This document shows positions 23,990 to 34,326 of a DNA stretch of 64,000 nucleotides, piece by piece. The position numbers and the translations under genes are program-made. A model generated the notes under the pieces. That model saw only the letters and a list, made by a program, of their open reading frames with translations. It was not told the DNA's origin and did no database searches. The first letter of the stretch is position 1; the number at the start of each line of letters is the position of its first letter. The stretch is from Ditylenchus dipsaci (Eukaryota; Nematoda; Chromadorea; Rhabditida; Anguinidae), in the NCBI GenBank assembly GCA_004194705.1, contig SADC01001112.1, positions 1,054,001 to 1,118,000 of the forward strand, written 5' to 3'.

Positions 23990-25161
23990 ACCTCTTTTAA
24001 TCCCCAGGGGATTATTAATCAACCCTCCTCGGAGGGTGGGGGATTATTAGAGGGTGGGGGATTAATAGAGGGAGGGGGATTATACTTCAACCTTTCAACC
24101 CAAATTTTTTAAAAAACGTTATTTAAAAATTGTAATCTAATTTATGGAATTAAAAATTCCGCCTATATTTTTGTCTTACGTGTATTTGACGTCTTAATTT
24201 CGTCTCACCTTTCGCTTACTTTTTTCTTCCACATGATTTTGTATATCCAGAAAGCTACTTTGCGTTCAAAAGTCGACTTCAGCGTACAACTGCTCTCCAA
24301 CAAAGCCAGACCATAAGCCCTAGTGGCGCGAAGTCTTCCCACCATTCCTTCTCGTTGCGTTTGGTAGCGATGCCGAGTCTCTCCACTCTACGCAACGCCA
24401 GTTTCAATATTCCGAACATGCTATTAGTGATCTATTAATCGCAGAAGTTGAACAGGTTTTCGACCCTAGCGATGCAAATGCTTAGAACACAAATAATTAA
24501 ATCATTCGTTTTTTATACCATTTCGGTACATTACCCAGTGTTCATTTCCGTGGTCGAATTTACGGTTGCGATTTATGCGGCTGCAATCCGCCAGCACTTG
24601 AGATCGTCTTGGAATGGTGGATTGAGCCCGAAGGAATTCTCTGAGGAAGTGATTGTCAAACTGTTTAATGGTTAGTTTTGATATTTCTCTTTAAGTATCA
24701 ACGCAATTATTGCTTTGTGCCTTCAACAAATCCGTCAATGGATCAGAGGATATACAAATAGCGGGCTTTAAACCAAGGGCCAATTGAATGGCCTTGACAT
24801 TTTTTGCAAGATTAGAGAAAAAACTAAGTCGAGATTGTAGGACATTAAAAAAATAAGCCCCTAGAATGTTGACGAAAACTAGATTTTTATCAAAAATATC
24901 AATGAATAAGCTGTTCGATAGTGTTGAAATGAAAGCTGAATTTTATTGATCAAGGTCTCGTTTGTGAAAAAAAATCATTAAGTTCAACATGGAAATTAAC
25001 TAGTGAAATGTTAAAAAAACCAGCAAGGTCACCTCGAAAATCGGAGGGGGGGGGGGGATTATTAGAGGTGGGGATTATTATTCGACCCCTCTCGGGGAGT
25101 GGGGATTATTAGAGGGTGGGGGTTTAATAGAGGGTGGGGGATTAATAGAGGTATACGGTAA
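23990..25161. mobile_element. TACCGTAT-family relative with ATCCCC/GGGGAT word
   Basis: It begins ACATACCGTATAACCTCTTT and ends in inverse form TAATAGAGGTATACGGTA. Both arms repeat a GGGGATTATTAGAGGGTG-type word (24005-24085 and 25045-25150). The 950-bp centre contains ORFs on both strands with no recognisable domain. Confidence 0.6.
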
Positions 25162-25319
25162 TTGATAATTTTTGCATTTTTTCCGAAAAATTTTCAGATT
25201 GTATCTAAACCCATCAAAACCATGGCCCAAAAATCGACCCACCCTAACTCCAACTCCTGGGGTAGGTACCTCCTGGTCAGGTGAGTGTCTACCTGGATGG
25301 CTTAAAAATGGAGTTAAAA

Positions 25320-25535
25320 AATTAAGTTTACGTTAAGGAGACTCGAACCAGCAACCTCGGTGACTTGTATAACGAACCTCTACATTAACCCCTCCCCAAT
25401 TGGGTGTCCACCTGGATGGCCAAACTTGATCCAAGTGGTAACCACTTGGTTTGGTCACTCCGGATGGAGTTCTGAGCGATTCTTATGGGTGATGTAGAGG
25501 TTGCTGTTCGAATCCACTGGGTGTATACCTTTATT
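25320..25535. pseudogene. tRNA-like fragments in a dispersed repeat
   Basis: GGTTCGAGTCTCC on the minus strand (about 25328-25340) and GCTGTTCGAATCCACTGG on the plus strand (about 25508-25525) look like B-box and T-arm sequences. AGGTTCGT / AACGAACCTCTAC repeats nearby may be decayed anticodon or T-arm halves. No full cloverleaf. Confidence 0.35.
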
Positions 25536-26074
25536 TTATCATAATTTTAGATAAAAAAGACAAGCGTTCGACTTTCAGGTCATTTGGGTGAACATGCCCC
25601 TATTCTGGAGTTAGCCGTAGCTGTTGTACTAAAAATCTTGGCCCAATTTGCATTGGCCCAATTCGATTTTGGCCCAAATTGAATTGACCCAATTTGATTT
25701 TGGCCCAATTTGGATTGGCCCAAATTGATTTTGGCCCAAATTGAATTGTCCCAAAGTGAATGGGCCCAAATTGATTTTGGCCCAAATTGAATGTCCAAAG
25801 TGATTTGACCCAAATTGATTTTGGCCCAAATTGAATTGTCCCAAAGTGATTGGCCACACTACTCCTGCCCAATTTATCAATAAGCTTGTTTAAAAAATAA
25901 ACATTCGCGTAAATGTCGGTGGTCAACACTGGCAAAAGGAAGGTTAGCACAAGCTATGTAATGAATCGCTTTTTTGTCCAACAAAGAGAGTTCTCTGAGT
26001 TTAGCAGCGAATCATCGTGTGATTTGCTTGAACGAGAAGCCCTTGTGTGCTGCACTCAGAGATTTTGCCGGACT

Positions 26075-26668
26075 TCGGTATGATGTTCTAAAGCCGTTTT
26101 AACCGTTAAAAACGATAGAAAAGGCGTAAAAAGGATTAGGAAAGCACTTTTCAGTAAAAAATTTTTGACTAAGATTTGACTTTTTGCCTTGGGGGACCAA
26201 AGCAAACCAACCTGAAAGGGTGTGTGTGTGTTTAAGCGTATTCTACTCTGTTTTGTTCACTAAGCTGGGCAAAAAGAGTCTTTAATGCATTTATGATCAA
26301 GAGTCTTGCTCGGAAATATGTCTAAGGTTATTGAGTGCGCGCACCCCCGTCCCGAGGGCGCGTGGGGGCTTGGGGTTGAGATGCGCACACCCACATACCT
26401 TAGACATAAATAACTTGAAAGTAACTCTGGATGCATAAAAATGTATGCAAACCAGAGTTTCTTTACGCGGTAGGCCCCAGTTAACAAAACTGTGTTCGAA
26501 TCCCATCTTTTTGGTATCTAGGTACCCCCAGACTTAAATTACCTTGGTCCCCCAAGGCAATTGTTAGATTTAAGTCAAAAAAAATTACCTGAAAAGTGCT
26601 TTCCTAATCATTTTATGCCTTGTCTATCGTTTTAACGGTTAAAATGGCTTTAGAACATCATTTCCGGT
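26075..26668. mobile_element. Palindromic element enclosing a hairpin-family copy
   Basis: Left arm 26075-26215 (GATGTTCTAAAGCCGTTTTA ... CCTTGGGGGACCAA) recurs inverted at about 26540-26668. The centre 26270-26510 is a copy of the dispersed TCTAAGG hairpin family. The same CCTTGGGGGACCAAGG core is found at the centre of 27135-27832. Confidence 0.7.
26281..26510. repeat. Dispersed hairpin element (TCTAAGG...CCTTAGA), copy 1
   Basis: TTTATGATCAAGAGTCTTGC, TCTAAGGT, GTGCGCGCA, then GGCGCGTGGGGGCTTGG, TGAGATGCGCACAC, CCTTAGACA and GCATA..CCAGAGTTT with GCGGTAGGCCCCAGT. The same ordered modules occur at 29400-29640, 50870-51065 and 59340-59575. Confidence 0.75.
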
Positions 26669-27061
26669 CGTTTTGAGCCAGTAACACAAACCGTAGTTTT
26701 GCCGACATTTTGATTGATTTTTTGCACATTCCGCATTTGGATTCAAACGATGACAGTTTCTCGAAAAGTTCTATGCTCCAAATAACGCTCATAGCTATAA
26801 CAATCAAGTGAAAATTATATCGGAAAGAGAGCAAAAAATCAATTTTGCAAAGAAAATTGCGTCAAATGTATGTTATTTTATTCGATAAATTTTCGTCGGG
26901 ATTCGCCAAATTTCGGGATCGGGATCAGGATTTGGAAAATGATCGGGCGGGATTCCGGGACGGGATTTTCGCCCAAAAATCGATCGGGCGGGATCGGGAT
27001 CCCGTCCCGTTTCCAGCTCTAATTTTAAGTTAGAAAAAGTGTTTGCTATCCCCAGTATTTG

Positions 27062-27946
27062 AGCCTGTTTGAAAATTTCAAATTGGCGGTTTTAGGGACG
27101 AAATGACCGGGGACGAAAAGACCAGGGGACGAAAGGGCAAAACTTTTTTTGTCACAGATTCACTTCTTTTTGTCACAGATTCACTTTTTTCTGTCACAGA
27201 TTTGATTTGTCACAGATTCACTTTTTTCTGTCACAGATTCACTTTTTTTGTCACAGATTCACTTTTTTTGTCACAGATTCACTTTTTTTTGTCACAGATT
27301 TCCTCATTCTGTCCCAGATTTAGCTCAAACCACAGGGGGACCAAGCACTTACAAAATTGGTCAAAAAAATTTTCTCTCATAACAGTCTGAAAGTTTTCTA
27401 TAACGTTTCTATCATGTTTTAAGCATTTTCGCCAAAAAAATTATTTTTCCGCAAAAATTTTGCCTTGGGGGACCAAGGTAGCCCAAAGTTTTCAGGAGCC
27501 TGAAATGGGACCTTGGTCCCCCAAGGCAAAAATTTTGCGGAAAATAATTTTGGCGAAAATGCTTAAAACATGATAGAAACGTTATAGAAAAACTTTCAGG
27601 CTGTTATGAGAGAAATTTTTTTTGACCAATTTTGTAAGTGCTTGGTCCCCTGTGGTTTGAGCTAAATCTGGGACAGAAATGAGGAAATCTGTGACAAAAA
27701 AAGTGAATCTGTGACAAAAAAAAGTGAATCTGTGACAGAAAAAAGTGAATCTGTGACAAATCAAATCTGTGACAGAAAAAAGTGAATCTGTGACAAAAAG
27801 AAGTGAATCTGTGACAAAAAAAAGTATTGCCCGGGACGAAATGACCGGGGGACGAAATGACCCGGGACGAAATGACCGGGATGAAATGACCCGGGACGAA
27901 ATGACCGGGGACGAAATGACCCGGGACGAAATGACCTAGTGCCCCT
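27062..27946. repeat. Right arm of the possible 9.6-kb composite element, interrupted by 27135-27832
   Basis: GGACGAAATGACCGG words at 27093-27134 continue at 27833-27940 in the same orientation, so they are one array split by an insertion. The preceding CCTGTTTGAAAATTTCAAAT (27065-27085) is the inverse of 18433-18460. Confidence 0.65.
27135..27832. mobile_element. Word-array inverted-repeat element (GTCACAGATTCACTT word), 9-bp TSD
   Basis: Both arms (27150-27310 and 27670-27825) are tandem TTTTGTCACAGATTCACTT words around a palindromic centre near 27500. Ends are GGGCAAAACTTTTTTT and the inverse AAAAAAAAGTATTGCCC. GGGACGAAA flanks both sides (27126-27134 and 27833-27841). The terminus matches the MULE at 60897-62746 although the word is different. 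Confidence 0.92.
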
Positions 27947-28090
27947 TGCATCGGATATACTTATTTTGCATCAGATATTATCATTTCCGCATCAGATCTG
28001 TTTTTGAATCAGAAATACTTATTTCTGCATCAGATTTACTTATTTTTGCATCAGATTCACTTCTTCTGCATCAGATATGCACTTTCCTAC
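27947..28090. repeat. GCATCAGATTTACTTATTT word array
   Basis: Six or seven tandem words GCATCAGAT(A/T)TACTTATTT. No inverse arm was found within the window. Confidence 0.65.
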
Positions 28091-28672
28091 CTCAACCCAC
28101 CCAAATCATTCCAAACTTATTAAAACAACTCTGAATATCCCATTTTCACTAATATTTTTACTTATTTTTGTTGACTATGGCAGTCATGGCTATATCGATA
28201 ACCTCTATGAATAGTTTAATAAGCAGTTATGTTGATCAAGGCGATTATTGTCACCCTGATTACCATAATCAACTTGATCGACCTGAAAAATAAAGAATAT
28301 ATAGTTAAAAATGTGCGCCCCCCCCTAAAACCAGAACAGGTCCAAATCTACTTGTTGCACAATTTGCAAGCCACGTGAAGTGTATGGAGTTCAAAAATTA
28401 TTGTAAGGTGGTTGGTAAATTTTCGATACATCAAATATCGCTGATAAGGCTGATAAAGGGACGTTTGGCATATTCTTTTCAAATGAAAAATATGACCAAA
28501 CGTTTCGCACCAAGTGGCTCAGGAGCTGCTATGTAACGTGCCCTTTCTAGGGTCAAAAAGTAGGCTTCAACACCCTGATCAAGAATCTTTATTTTCGTAT
28601 CATTTACACGTCATTTACAATTAAGAATCTTCATTGTCAATCATCTGGAATTATTCCGCCTATTTGCCTGGA
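28091..28672. other. Intergenic region downstream of the ECI2-like gene
   Basis: GACTATGGCAGTCATGG...CGATAACC (28170-28205) is related, inverted, to 33255-33290. No ORF or other structure supported. Confidence 0.4.
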
Positions 28673-31204
28673 CTATTTCTTTCTGGCGACAAAGCTCTGC
28701 AAGGCCTGGGCGCATTCGGCCGACAGCCACCGCTTTTTCAGAAAAGCACATTCTGCAAGATTAGTAGCAAGCAGCTTTTCCTTATGACACTCTCGACCAA
28801 ACTTTTGTTAAGGCGCAGAGATTCAGGAGGCAATTCGGACATTGAGGCAACCTTTCTTTCAGCTTCTTCATGGAACTGTGCATGTGGAATTACTTGAGCA
28901 ACCAGATTTCTGTCCAATGCCTCTTCTGCAGTCAGTTTTTTGCCGAACAAAAGAACTTCCGAAGCCTGTAATTCACGTAAAAATAGAGATTAGTGCTACG
29001 GTTATAAAAAAACCTTTGACGTGCCCATCAGAGCAGGGAAAGTGAAGGAGGAACAACCTTCAGGAGACTGGCCTAGAGTTGTAAATGGAGTTTGGAAGGT
29101 AGCCTGAAAGAAGGAATTTTCGACGCTACTGTCATATACCCCCCCCCCAAAAAAAGCTACTGTAATATACCCCCCCCCCCCCAAAATCGGACCTACTGTC
29201 ATATACCCCCCCCAAAAAACCGACTTTTTTAGGAGTGTCTAAAAACCATTTTTATGCAATAATTTTGCCATAAAAGGTCCAGAAAAGCAATTAAAAAGGG
29301 ATTATGGGCTGTATTGGGAGGGAAGGGAATAATACAGGGGCCACTTTTTTAGCTGCTTTACCATGTTTTTCAACTCAGGCCGTGGCAAAAATAGACTCTA
29401 TATGCATTTTATGATCAAGTGTACTTCTCGGAATCATGTCTAAGGTAAGTGCGTGCGCGCATCTCTAACTCTCAAGCCCCCTGCGCCCCCTTCGGGGGCG
29501 CAGGGGGCTTGGGGGCTTGGAGTTGAGATGCGCACACCCACATACCTTAGACACAAATCACTCGAAAGCGACTCTGGATGCATGAAAAAACATGCATACC
29601 AGAGTTATTTATGCGGTAGGCCCCAGTATTCAAAACTATGTTCAACATCTTTATTTTTCCCGAAGAGCATTTCCCCTCGTTCTATAAGGCCAGGCCAGAG
29701 GCCCAGCATCCAAAATTCAGCCTAGCACCCAAAAAGTGCTAGGCCTATGAGTAAACCCACGAGGTCCACCCCGCTGATGGGCTTGTCCATGAAAAGTACT
29801 TATACTTATGCCTGCACCACAAGTTCCTGGTTTGAAAGTACTCTTAGACGCTTAGAGAATTATTACTCTAATGATCCCAACCATCTCGAGAAGTGGCCCC
29901 TGTATCATTCCCTTCCCCTCCAATACAGCCCGCAATCCCATTTAAATTGGTTTTCTGGTCCTTTTATGGCGAAATTATTGTGTAAAAATGGTTTTTGACC
30001 ATCCCTAAAAAAGTCGGTTTTTGGGGGGGGGGGGTATATGACAGTAGGTCGATTATTGGGGGGGGGTATATTACAGTAGCGCTTTTTGGGGGGGGGTATA
30101 TTACAGTAGCGCCGAATTTTCTTTAATAAAAAAGATAACTTAAAATAGACCTTGTCCGAAGCAATGACGAGATCACACAGAGCAAGCACAGTGACCGAGA
30201 TACCGATTGCAGGACCGTTGACGAGAGCCACCTTAAAATAAATGCCAAATATCAATGCGTATATAAAACTGTAAACAAACCAGAGGTTTTTCATGGACGA
30301 TCAAAGAACGAACAAAGCGCTCGAGGACTTTCTCTCCCTTTTCAGCCAATGGAATCATGTCTTCAGGAGATTTGATGCGAGTGAAATTAGATAGATCATT
30401 ACCACTAGAGAACACTTATTAGACAACACCAGTTAATCAAGAACCATCTAACCTGCAATAGTAATCTCCAGAACCTAAAAGTTGATAAAATAAGTTCGAT
30501 TTAAATAAAATAAATCATGTAACTAAACCTGTGATGACTGTCAGACTGGTAGATCGGTCCTTGCTTGCATTATTTAAAGCTTCAATAAGACCTTCATACA
30601 TGTCCCAAGTGATGGCGTTGAATTTGTCTGGACGGTCGAGCTGAATTTTGAAGACCTTGCCCTCAGTGGACATTTTAAGCCCAGAAGTCGGCTTAGAATC
30701 GGAAGCATATTGAGCGCCATCAGAGACATTAGCATCCTTCAACAATGACTCAACAAGTTCGGCATACTTCTTCTGCGCTTCTTCCTGTGAATAGAAGACG
30801 TCTTCGGTAGCCGCAAAATTTAAAAATTACTTTCGACAATCCCTCATTTGACTTCCAGGCATCGAATTTAGCCCGACCAGCAAAATCAAAGGCTCCAGGC
30901 GACCACCTGTAGCATCACCAGCAGTTCCCTAAACAAGAAACTGTCATTCAATAGACTAATACCAACATAAAATACATACTTGCTTGAATAACCCGTAAAT
31001 CTGAAGCTTTGTGCTCGTATCAGGTTCTTCTTGCAGCATTTTCATCTTTTTCTGAGCATCCTCAAAAGTGGAAGAGAATCTTAAAAGCATTTTAAAAAAA
31101 TGCTTAATTGAGTATGTGATATGCTTTACCTTAAACCTTGCGTAAACAGGTTCCCAGAGCAACGCAGTAAACGAATGGGCAGCATTTATCTGTAAATCAA
31201 ACAT
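28673..31204 (-). CDS. ECI2: Enoyl-CoA delta isomerase 2-like protein with N-terminal acyl-CoA-binding domain
   Basis: Nine exons on the minus strand: 31137-31204, 30980-31079, 30831-30928, 30529-30784, 30453-30474, 30281-30404, 30151-30231, 29014-29103 and 28673-28965. The acyl-CoA-binding domain comes first ([49 protein letters not shown]). The crotonase fold follows ([72 protein letters not shown]). It should shift 3-enoyl-CoA double bonds to trans-2 for beta-oxidation of unsaturated fatty acids, in peroxisomes or mitochondria. The C-terminus reads ...FVARKK-stop, without an SKL-type signal; the N-terminus ([18 protein letters not shown]) could be mitochondrial. One-base gaps break the frame at about 30903 (CC run) and 28785 (GG run); the annotated end assumes the second is repaired. 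The upstream start is uncertain because ATTTACAG, an acceptor-like sequence, lies just after the first ATG. Intron 7 (about 1.05 kb) holds a repeat element. Confidence 0.9.
29126..30115. mobile_element. Intronic inverted-repeat element with CTACTGTCATATACCCCCC arms
   Basis: Three words CTACTGT(C/A)ATATACCCCCC at 29128-29215 are mirrored by GGGGGGGTATAT(T/G)ACAGTAG at 30015-30112. Adjoining arms also pair (about 29220-29345 with 29890-30010). It lies within intron 7 of the ECI2-like gene and contains a hairpin-family copy at 29400-29640. Confidence 0.8.
29400..29640. repeat. Dispersed hairpin element, copy 2
   Basis: It has the same ordered modules as 26281-26510 with a stronger core hairpin, GCCCCCTGCGCCCCC/GGGGGCGCAGGGGGC at about 29476-29513. 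TCTAAGGTAAGTG...CACATACCTTAGACA brackets the core. Confidence 0.8.
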
Positions 31205-31210
31205 TACCAA

Positions 31211-31545
31211 TTGTTTCCCATATCACTTTTTTCTTAGATTGTACACGCTGATTAAAACAAAGATAAGCATAAAAAACACGGAAAGGTGATTTTCACGAAA
31301 ATAACAAGTTTTGCACACATTCGCCTAAGTTTCTAAGTTTCTTGCAGACCAGGGAATGAAAATTAAGTTTTGACCCAATTCTGTTAAATCACAAAATGCA
31401 TAGGTTGTGGATTTTTTGAAGTTTCCGAAAAGAAAAATCTGATTCGTAGTTCTGTAGCATTGTTTGAATTCACCCCTCTTTGGCAACCGGACAAAGTAGA
31501 TTTTTAAAAATAAATCTCGAGCAAATAAATACTTTTATGGATGAG
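31211..31545. other. Region upstream of the ECI2-like gene
   Basis: AT-rich. It probably includes the promoter or a leader exon or trans-splice site of the minus-strand gene, but no motif stands out. Confidence 0.35.
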
Positions 31546-31552
31546 AGGTGTT

Positions 31553-31735
31553 CATGTACTCGAAAATCCTAACTCGAACTCTAACTCGAAGGTGTTAATG
31601 TACTTCGAATTCGATCTCGAACTTGAACTCGAAGTACGTGAACACCTTCGATTAGAGTTTAAGTTCGAGTTCGGATCAGAGGTGTTCAAGTAGCTAAAAA
31701 CCCGAACTCGAACAACGTGAACAAACCATAGGGTT
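31553..31735. repeat. Palindromic CGAACTCGAAC array
   Basis: Repeats of TCGAACTCGAACT with GGTGTTAATGTACTTCGA mirrored by TCGAAGTACGTGAACACC. A non-coding inverted repeat of about 180 bp. Confidence 0.6.
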
Positions 31736-31789
31736 TACTTTATTGGCACTTTTATACTACTTCGAACGGTTTCATCGGGCGGCACCGAA

Positions 31790-31855
31790 TTGATCAACAC
31801 CTAATTGATCAACAAATTATAAAGGTTACAGGTTCGAATCCTGGTAGTAGCATAC
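31790..31855 (+). pseudogene. tRNA-like 3' half
   Basis: GTTACAGGTTCGAATCCTGG at 31824-31843 gives a near-perfect T arm and B box followed by TAGTAGCA. No matching D or anticodon arm was found upstream. Confidence 0.4.
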
Positions 31856-31889
31856 ATTTTATTTTCTTGACTAAAATAGTTTTTTAAGG

Positions 31890-33000
31890 ACCAGGATGCA
31901 TCGGGGTGGGTATGAAAACCACGTGGCACTTCTCCTAAATGGGTATCCACCTCCAGACCCAAATTTTCGGATTTGGCTCTGAGTGCTTAAAAATCACTGT
32001 GCCTCATCCAGAATAGTGTCCTGAATACGGTTTGATTATACCAAAACAGCAGTTTGACTTACAGGGATCCCAGTTCGGAACAGGTGGTAGTACCGATACA
32101 GCGGTACACAGGTGGTAGTACCAAGGCACTGCCCAGCTATCGTACTCAGTTTGATGATACTCAGATAGGTAGTGGTACTTGGATAGTGGTAGATGGTAGT
32201 TTCTAGGTAATAGTAACTAAATGGTAGCACTCATTTGAAAGTACCCACGTTGTATATAAAACCATTTTTGTAGTGCATCTGACCATGTTGGTAGCAGGGT
32301 CATTTGGATGAAACCAGATGGTCGTCCACTTGGAGAAAAATTGTTTTTTACTTCTTCGGGTTCCAAAACCTGTTTTCTGGACTAATTCGGGTATGCTGAA
32401 GATGTTTGATAGAGGTAAAATGCCGTTTTATAGGGTATTTTCTGAGTTTTGGTAAAATCGAGTTTTGGTAAAATCAATTATTTGCTAATACTCAAAAATA
32501 TCATAAAAACCTTATTTTACTATTATCAAACCATATTCAGCATGCCCGAGTTAGTCCAAAAAACAGATGTTGGAACATGAAAAACGTAAAATTTTTTTTG
32601 ATCCAAGTGGACGACCACTTGGATTTGTTGGTACATGGGACATTCAGCAAAACTACTTTTCCAGGTAGTGGTACCTAAATAATAGTATTGAGTTGGCCGG
32701 ACTCAGGTGTCGCATATTAGACCATTTTCAAAGCCTACCATTTAGTTTGTACGATCTTGGTGCCAGCACCTCGGTTCCCACCCGGGTACAGCTACTAAGG
32801 TATTACCACCTGAGTACCACTACCATGGTTTCTATTTAGAGCATGGTGGCATATTAGAGGAAATACGATAAATATCCGGCACTGGGGTTTCGGAAACTGA
32901 AGTCGTTATTTTAGTACTATCAAACTGTGCTCAGGAGTCCATCAAAATTGTGTCCTGAGTCAGGACACAATTTTGATTATGATACAATATTTTTCATTTA
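31890..33000. repeat. Degenerate dispersed repeat with GGTAGTACC words and palindromic core
   Basis: CTCCTAAATGGGTATCCACC at 31932, GGTGGTAGTACC words at 32075-32220 and a CCAAGTGGACGACCACTTGG-type core (32320-32340 and 32600-32625). Arms around 32390-32580 are mutually inverted (TTTGATAG.GGTAAAATG). It is the same family as 19120-19660 and 45370-45900. Non-coding. Confidence 0.55.
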
Positions 33001-33457
33001 CTTTTGACTAAATCCAAAATTACGAGTTCTTGAAGTAGATACTTGTTTATGGAAAGTACTAGGTAGTTTTCATAACCTTCCGGAGGCTTACTGGTCAACT
33101 TATGACTTTTTTATAAGAGACTTATTAATTGAGAAAATAAAATATGTGGTGCCACCAGGATTCGAACTTGTTTTCGGCTAAAATTAAGATCGGGTAAGAT
33201 TGGCTTATTTTCTATGTTTTGACACCTATGCTAATAAATTAATAGACAAATATAGGTTATCGGTATAACCATGACTGTCATAATCAACAAAAATGAAAAA
33301 ACCATCTATTAAACCATGTATTTATGAGCGATGTAATGTAGATATGCAATGTAGATGCATCTAGGGCTAACATACCATTCGCTCCATGATTGCTTTTTAA
33401 ATATTCCTTGTTTGAAGAAAGAAGGAGCTAAAACATTTATAAACATAAACAGCAATA

Positions 33458-33561
33458 TACCGTATTTCCTCTAAAAAGCGCCCGGGGCGCTTATTTTTTG
33501 GATGACCCCCAGGGGGTACACTTATTATAGGGGGGGGGCGCTTTTTAGAGGAAATACGGTA
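33458..33561. mobile_element. TACCGTATT-family MITE with GCGCCC word, copy 4 (104 bp)
   Basis: TACCGTATTTCCTCTAAAAA then GCGCCCGGGGCGC on the left; GGGGGGGCGCTTTTTAGAGG then AAATACGGTA on the right. The shared interior is lost. The arm word GCGC differs from that in other copies yet matches between its own two arms. Confidence 0.85.
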
Positions 33562-33689
33562 AGCAGGGAATGCCCCACATACAAAACTCCAGGTACGAAA
33601 CAAAACCAGCTACCACGTTATCACTCCTCAATTCCAATATGGTTATAATCAAGTAGGGCATGTAAGAATTGGTTATATAGGCAGTTAAC

Positions 33690-33830
33690 TGTGGTGGCGG
33701 TGTTTTGTCGTAGGCGGTGTTTTTCCCGCGGTGTTTTGTCGCGGCGGTGTTTCGGGCCGCGGTGTTTTAGGCCGCGGTGTTTTGTCTCGCTGTGTTTTGT
33801 CGTAGGCGGTGTTATGTCGTATACCCAGGG
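33690..33830. repeat. GGCGGTGTTTTGTCG word array
   Basis: Eight or so tandem words of 14-17 bp (GCGGTGTTTTGTCG, GCGGTGTTTCGGGCC). It is followed at 33860-33960 by a tRNA-like repeat (AGGTTCGACTACCACTGGCT) also present at 60750-60845. Confidence 0.65.
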
Positions 33831-34119
33831 TGAAAGCTGTTAAAAGAAAGGAGGGGGAACTTCCTATACGCATCGCCTTAGGTGACCTAAGTTAGGTCAG
33901 AGGTTCGACTACCACTGGCTGTAAACAATATTTTTTCTCCTTTTATTTGCAAGTTTAGTGTCAAAATGACCCTCACACTCTTGGCTAGCCAATAATACTA
34001 TCAGAACAGGCTTTTACACCTATCAAAGCTTGTATCCAGGCTAAAATAGGCCAAATTTTTTTTAGTTTGTACGGTCCTGGTGTGGTAAGTCGGTTTATCA
34101 TACCACTTCCGTAAACTGG

Positions 34120-34240
34120 CCTGCCCGCGAGCCTAAGGGCTAAGCTTAAAATTATTGTTTTCGAGGTTAGATACAGCAATTTTTAAAAAGTCTGATTCTT
34201 GGAGGGGGGGTGGAGTATTTGCTACTAGCGCCAATTTTCC
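34120..34240. repeat. Dispersed repeat, direct copy at 37795-37925
   Basis: GTAAACTGGCCTGCC, AAGGGCTAAGC, TACAGCAATTTT, GATTCTTG.AGGGGGGG and GCTACTAGCGCC are shared in the same order with 37795-37925. Together the two bracket the Helitron relic and the array element at 35934-37206. Confidence 0.65.
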
Positions 34241-34326
34241 TTTTTTTTTAATTTTTACCCCTATAGGTAGCCCTGCGCTTCTGATTTCTAACGAGATATC
34301 AGCTGTTGCATCATCTTTGCAATGTA

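Larger units (their letters stand above)
23650..25870. mobile_element. Word-array inverted-repeat element (CAATTTGGGCCAAAAT word)
   Basis: Arms 23656-23885 and 25637-25868 are tandem words of the form CAATTTGGGCCAAAAT. Ends are GGCAGGAGTAGTGTGG and the inverse CCACACTACTCCTGCC. AATTTAT is found on both sides (23643-23649 and 25871-25877), a slightly imperfect 7-8 bp duplication. A TACCGTATAACC MITE (24000-25160) is nested inside. A short plus ORF near 24448-24670 has no recognisable family. Confidence 0.8.
23398..27020. mobile_element. Word-array element (CGGGATCGGGATTTTCG word), 10-bp TSD, carrying nested insertions
   Basis: The left arm at 23398-23530 and right arm at about 26890-27020 carry GGGATCGGGAT and GGGACGGGATTTTCGCC words in inverse orientation. 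Ends are AGAGCTGGAG and the inverse TTCCAGCTCT. AATTTTAAGT flanks both sides (23388-23397 and 27021-27030). It contains the element at 23650-25870 and the palindrome at 26075-26668. No convincing transposase was found. Confidence 0.85.

Noticed and set aside
24448..24675. Membrane-protein-like ORF inside the element at 23650-25870
   Set aside because: 75 codons, hydrophobic by AT-rich composition, no homology recognised and no splice context; not listed as a gene.
23599..25950. Repetitive Asn/Ile/Gly/Gln-rich ORFs in the GGGCC word arrays
   Set aside because: Open only because the word length tends to a multiple of three; each array gives such ORFs in multiple frames, and the ends behave as transposon arms.
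30995..31064. A separate acyl-CoA-binding protein gene
   Set aside because: The acyl-CoA-binding exons join in phase to the isomerase exons, matching the known fused ECI2 architecture, so one gene is more likely.
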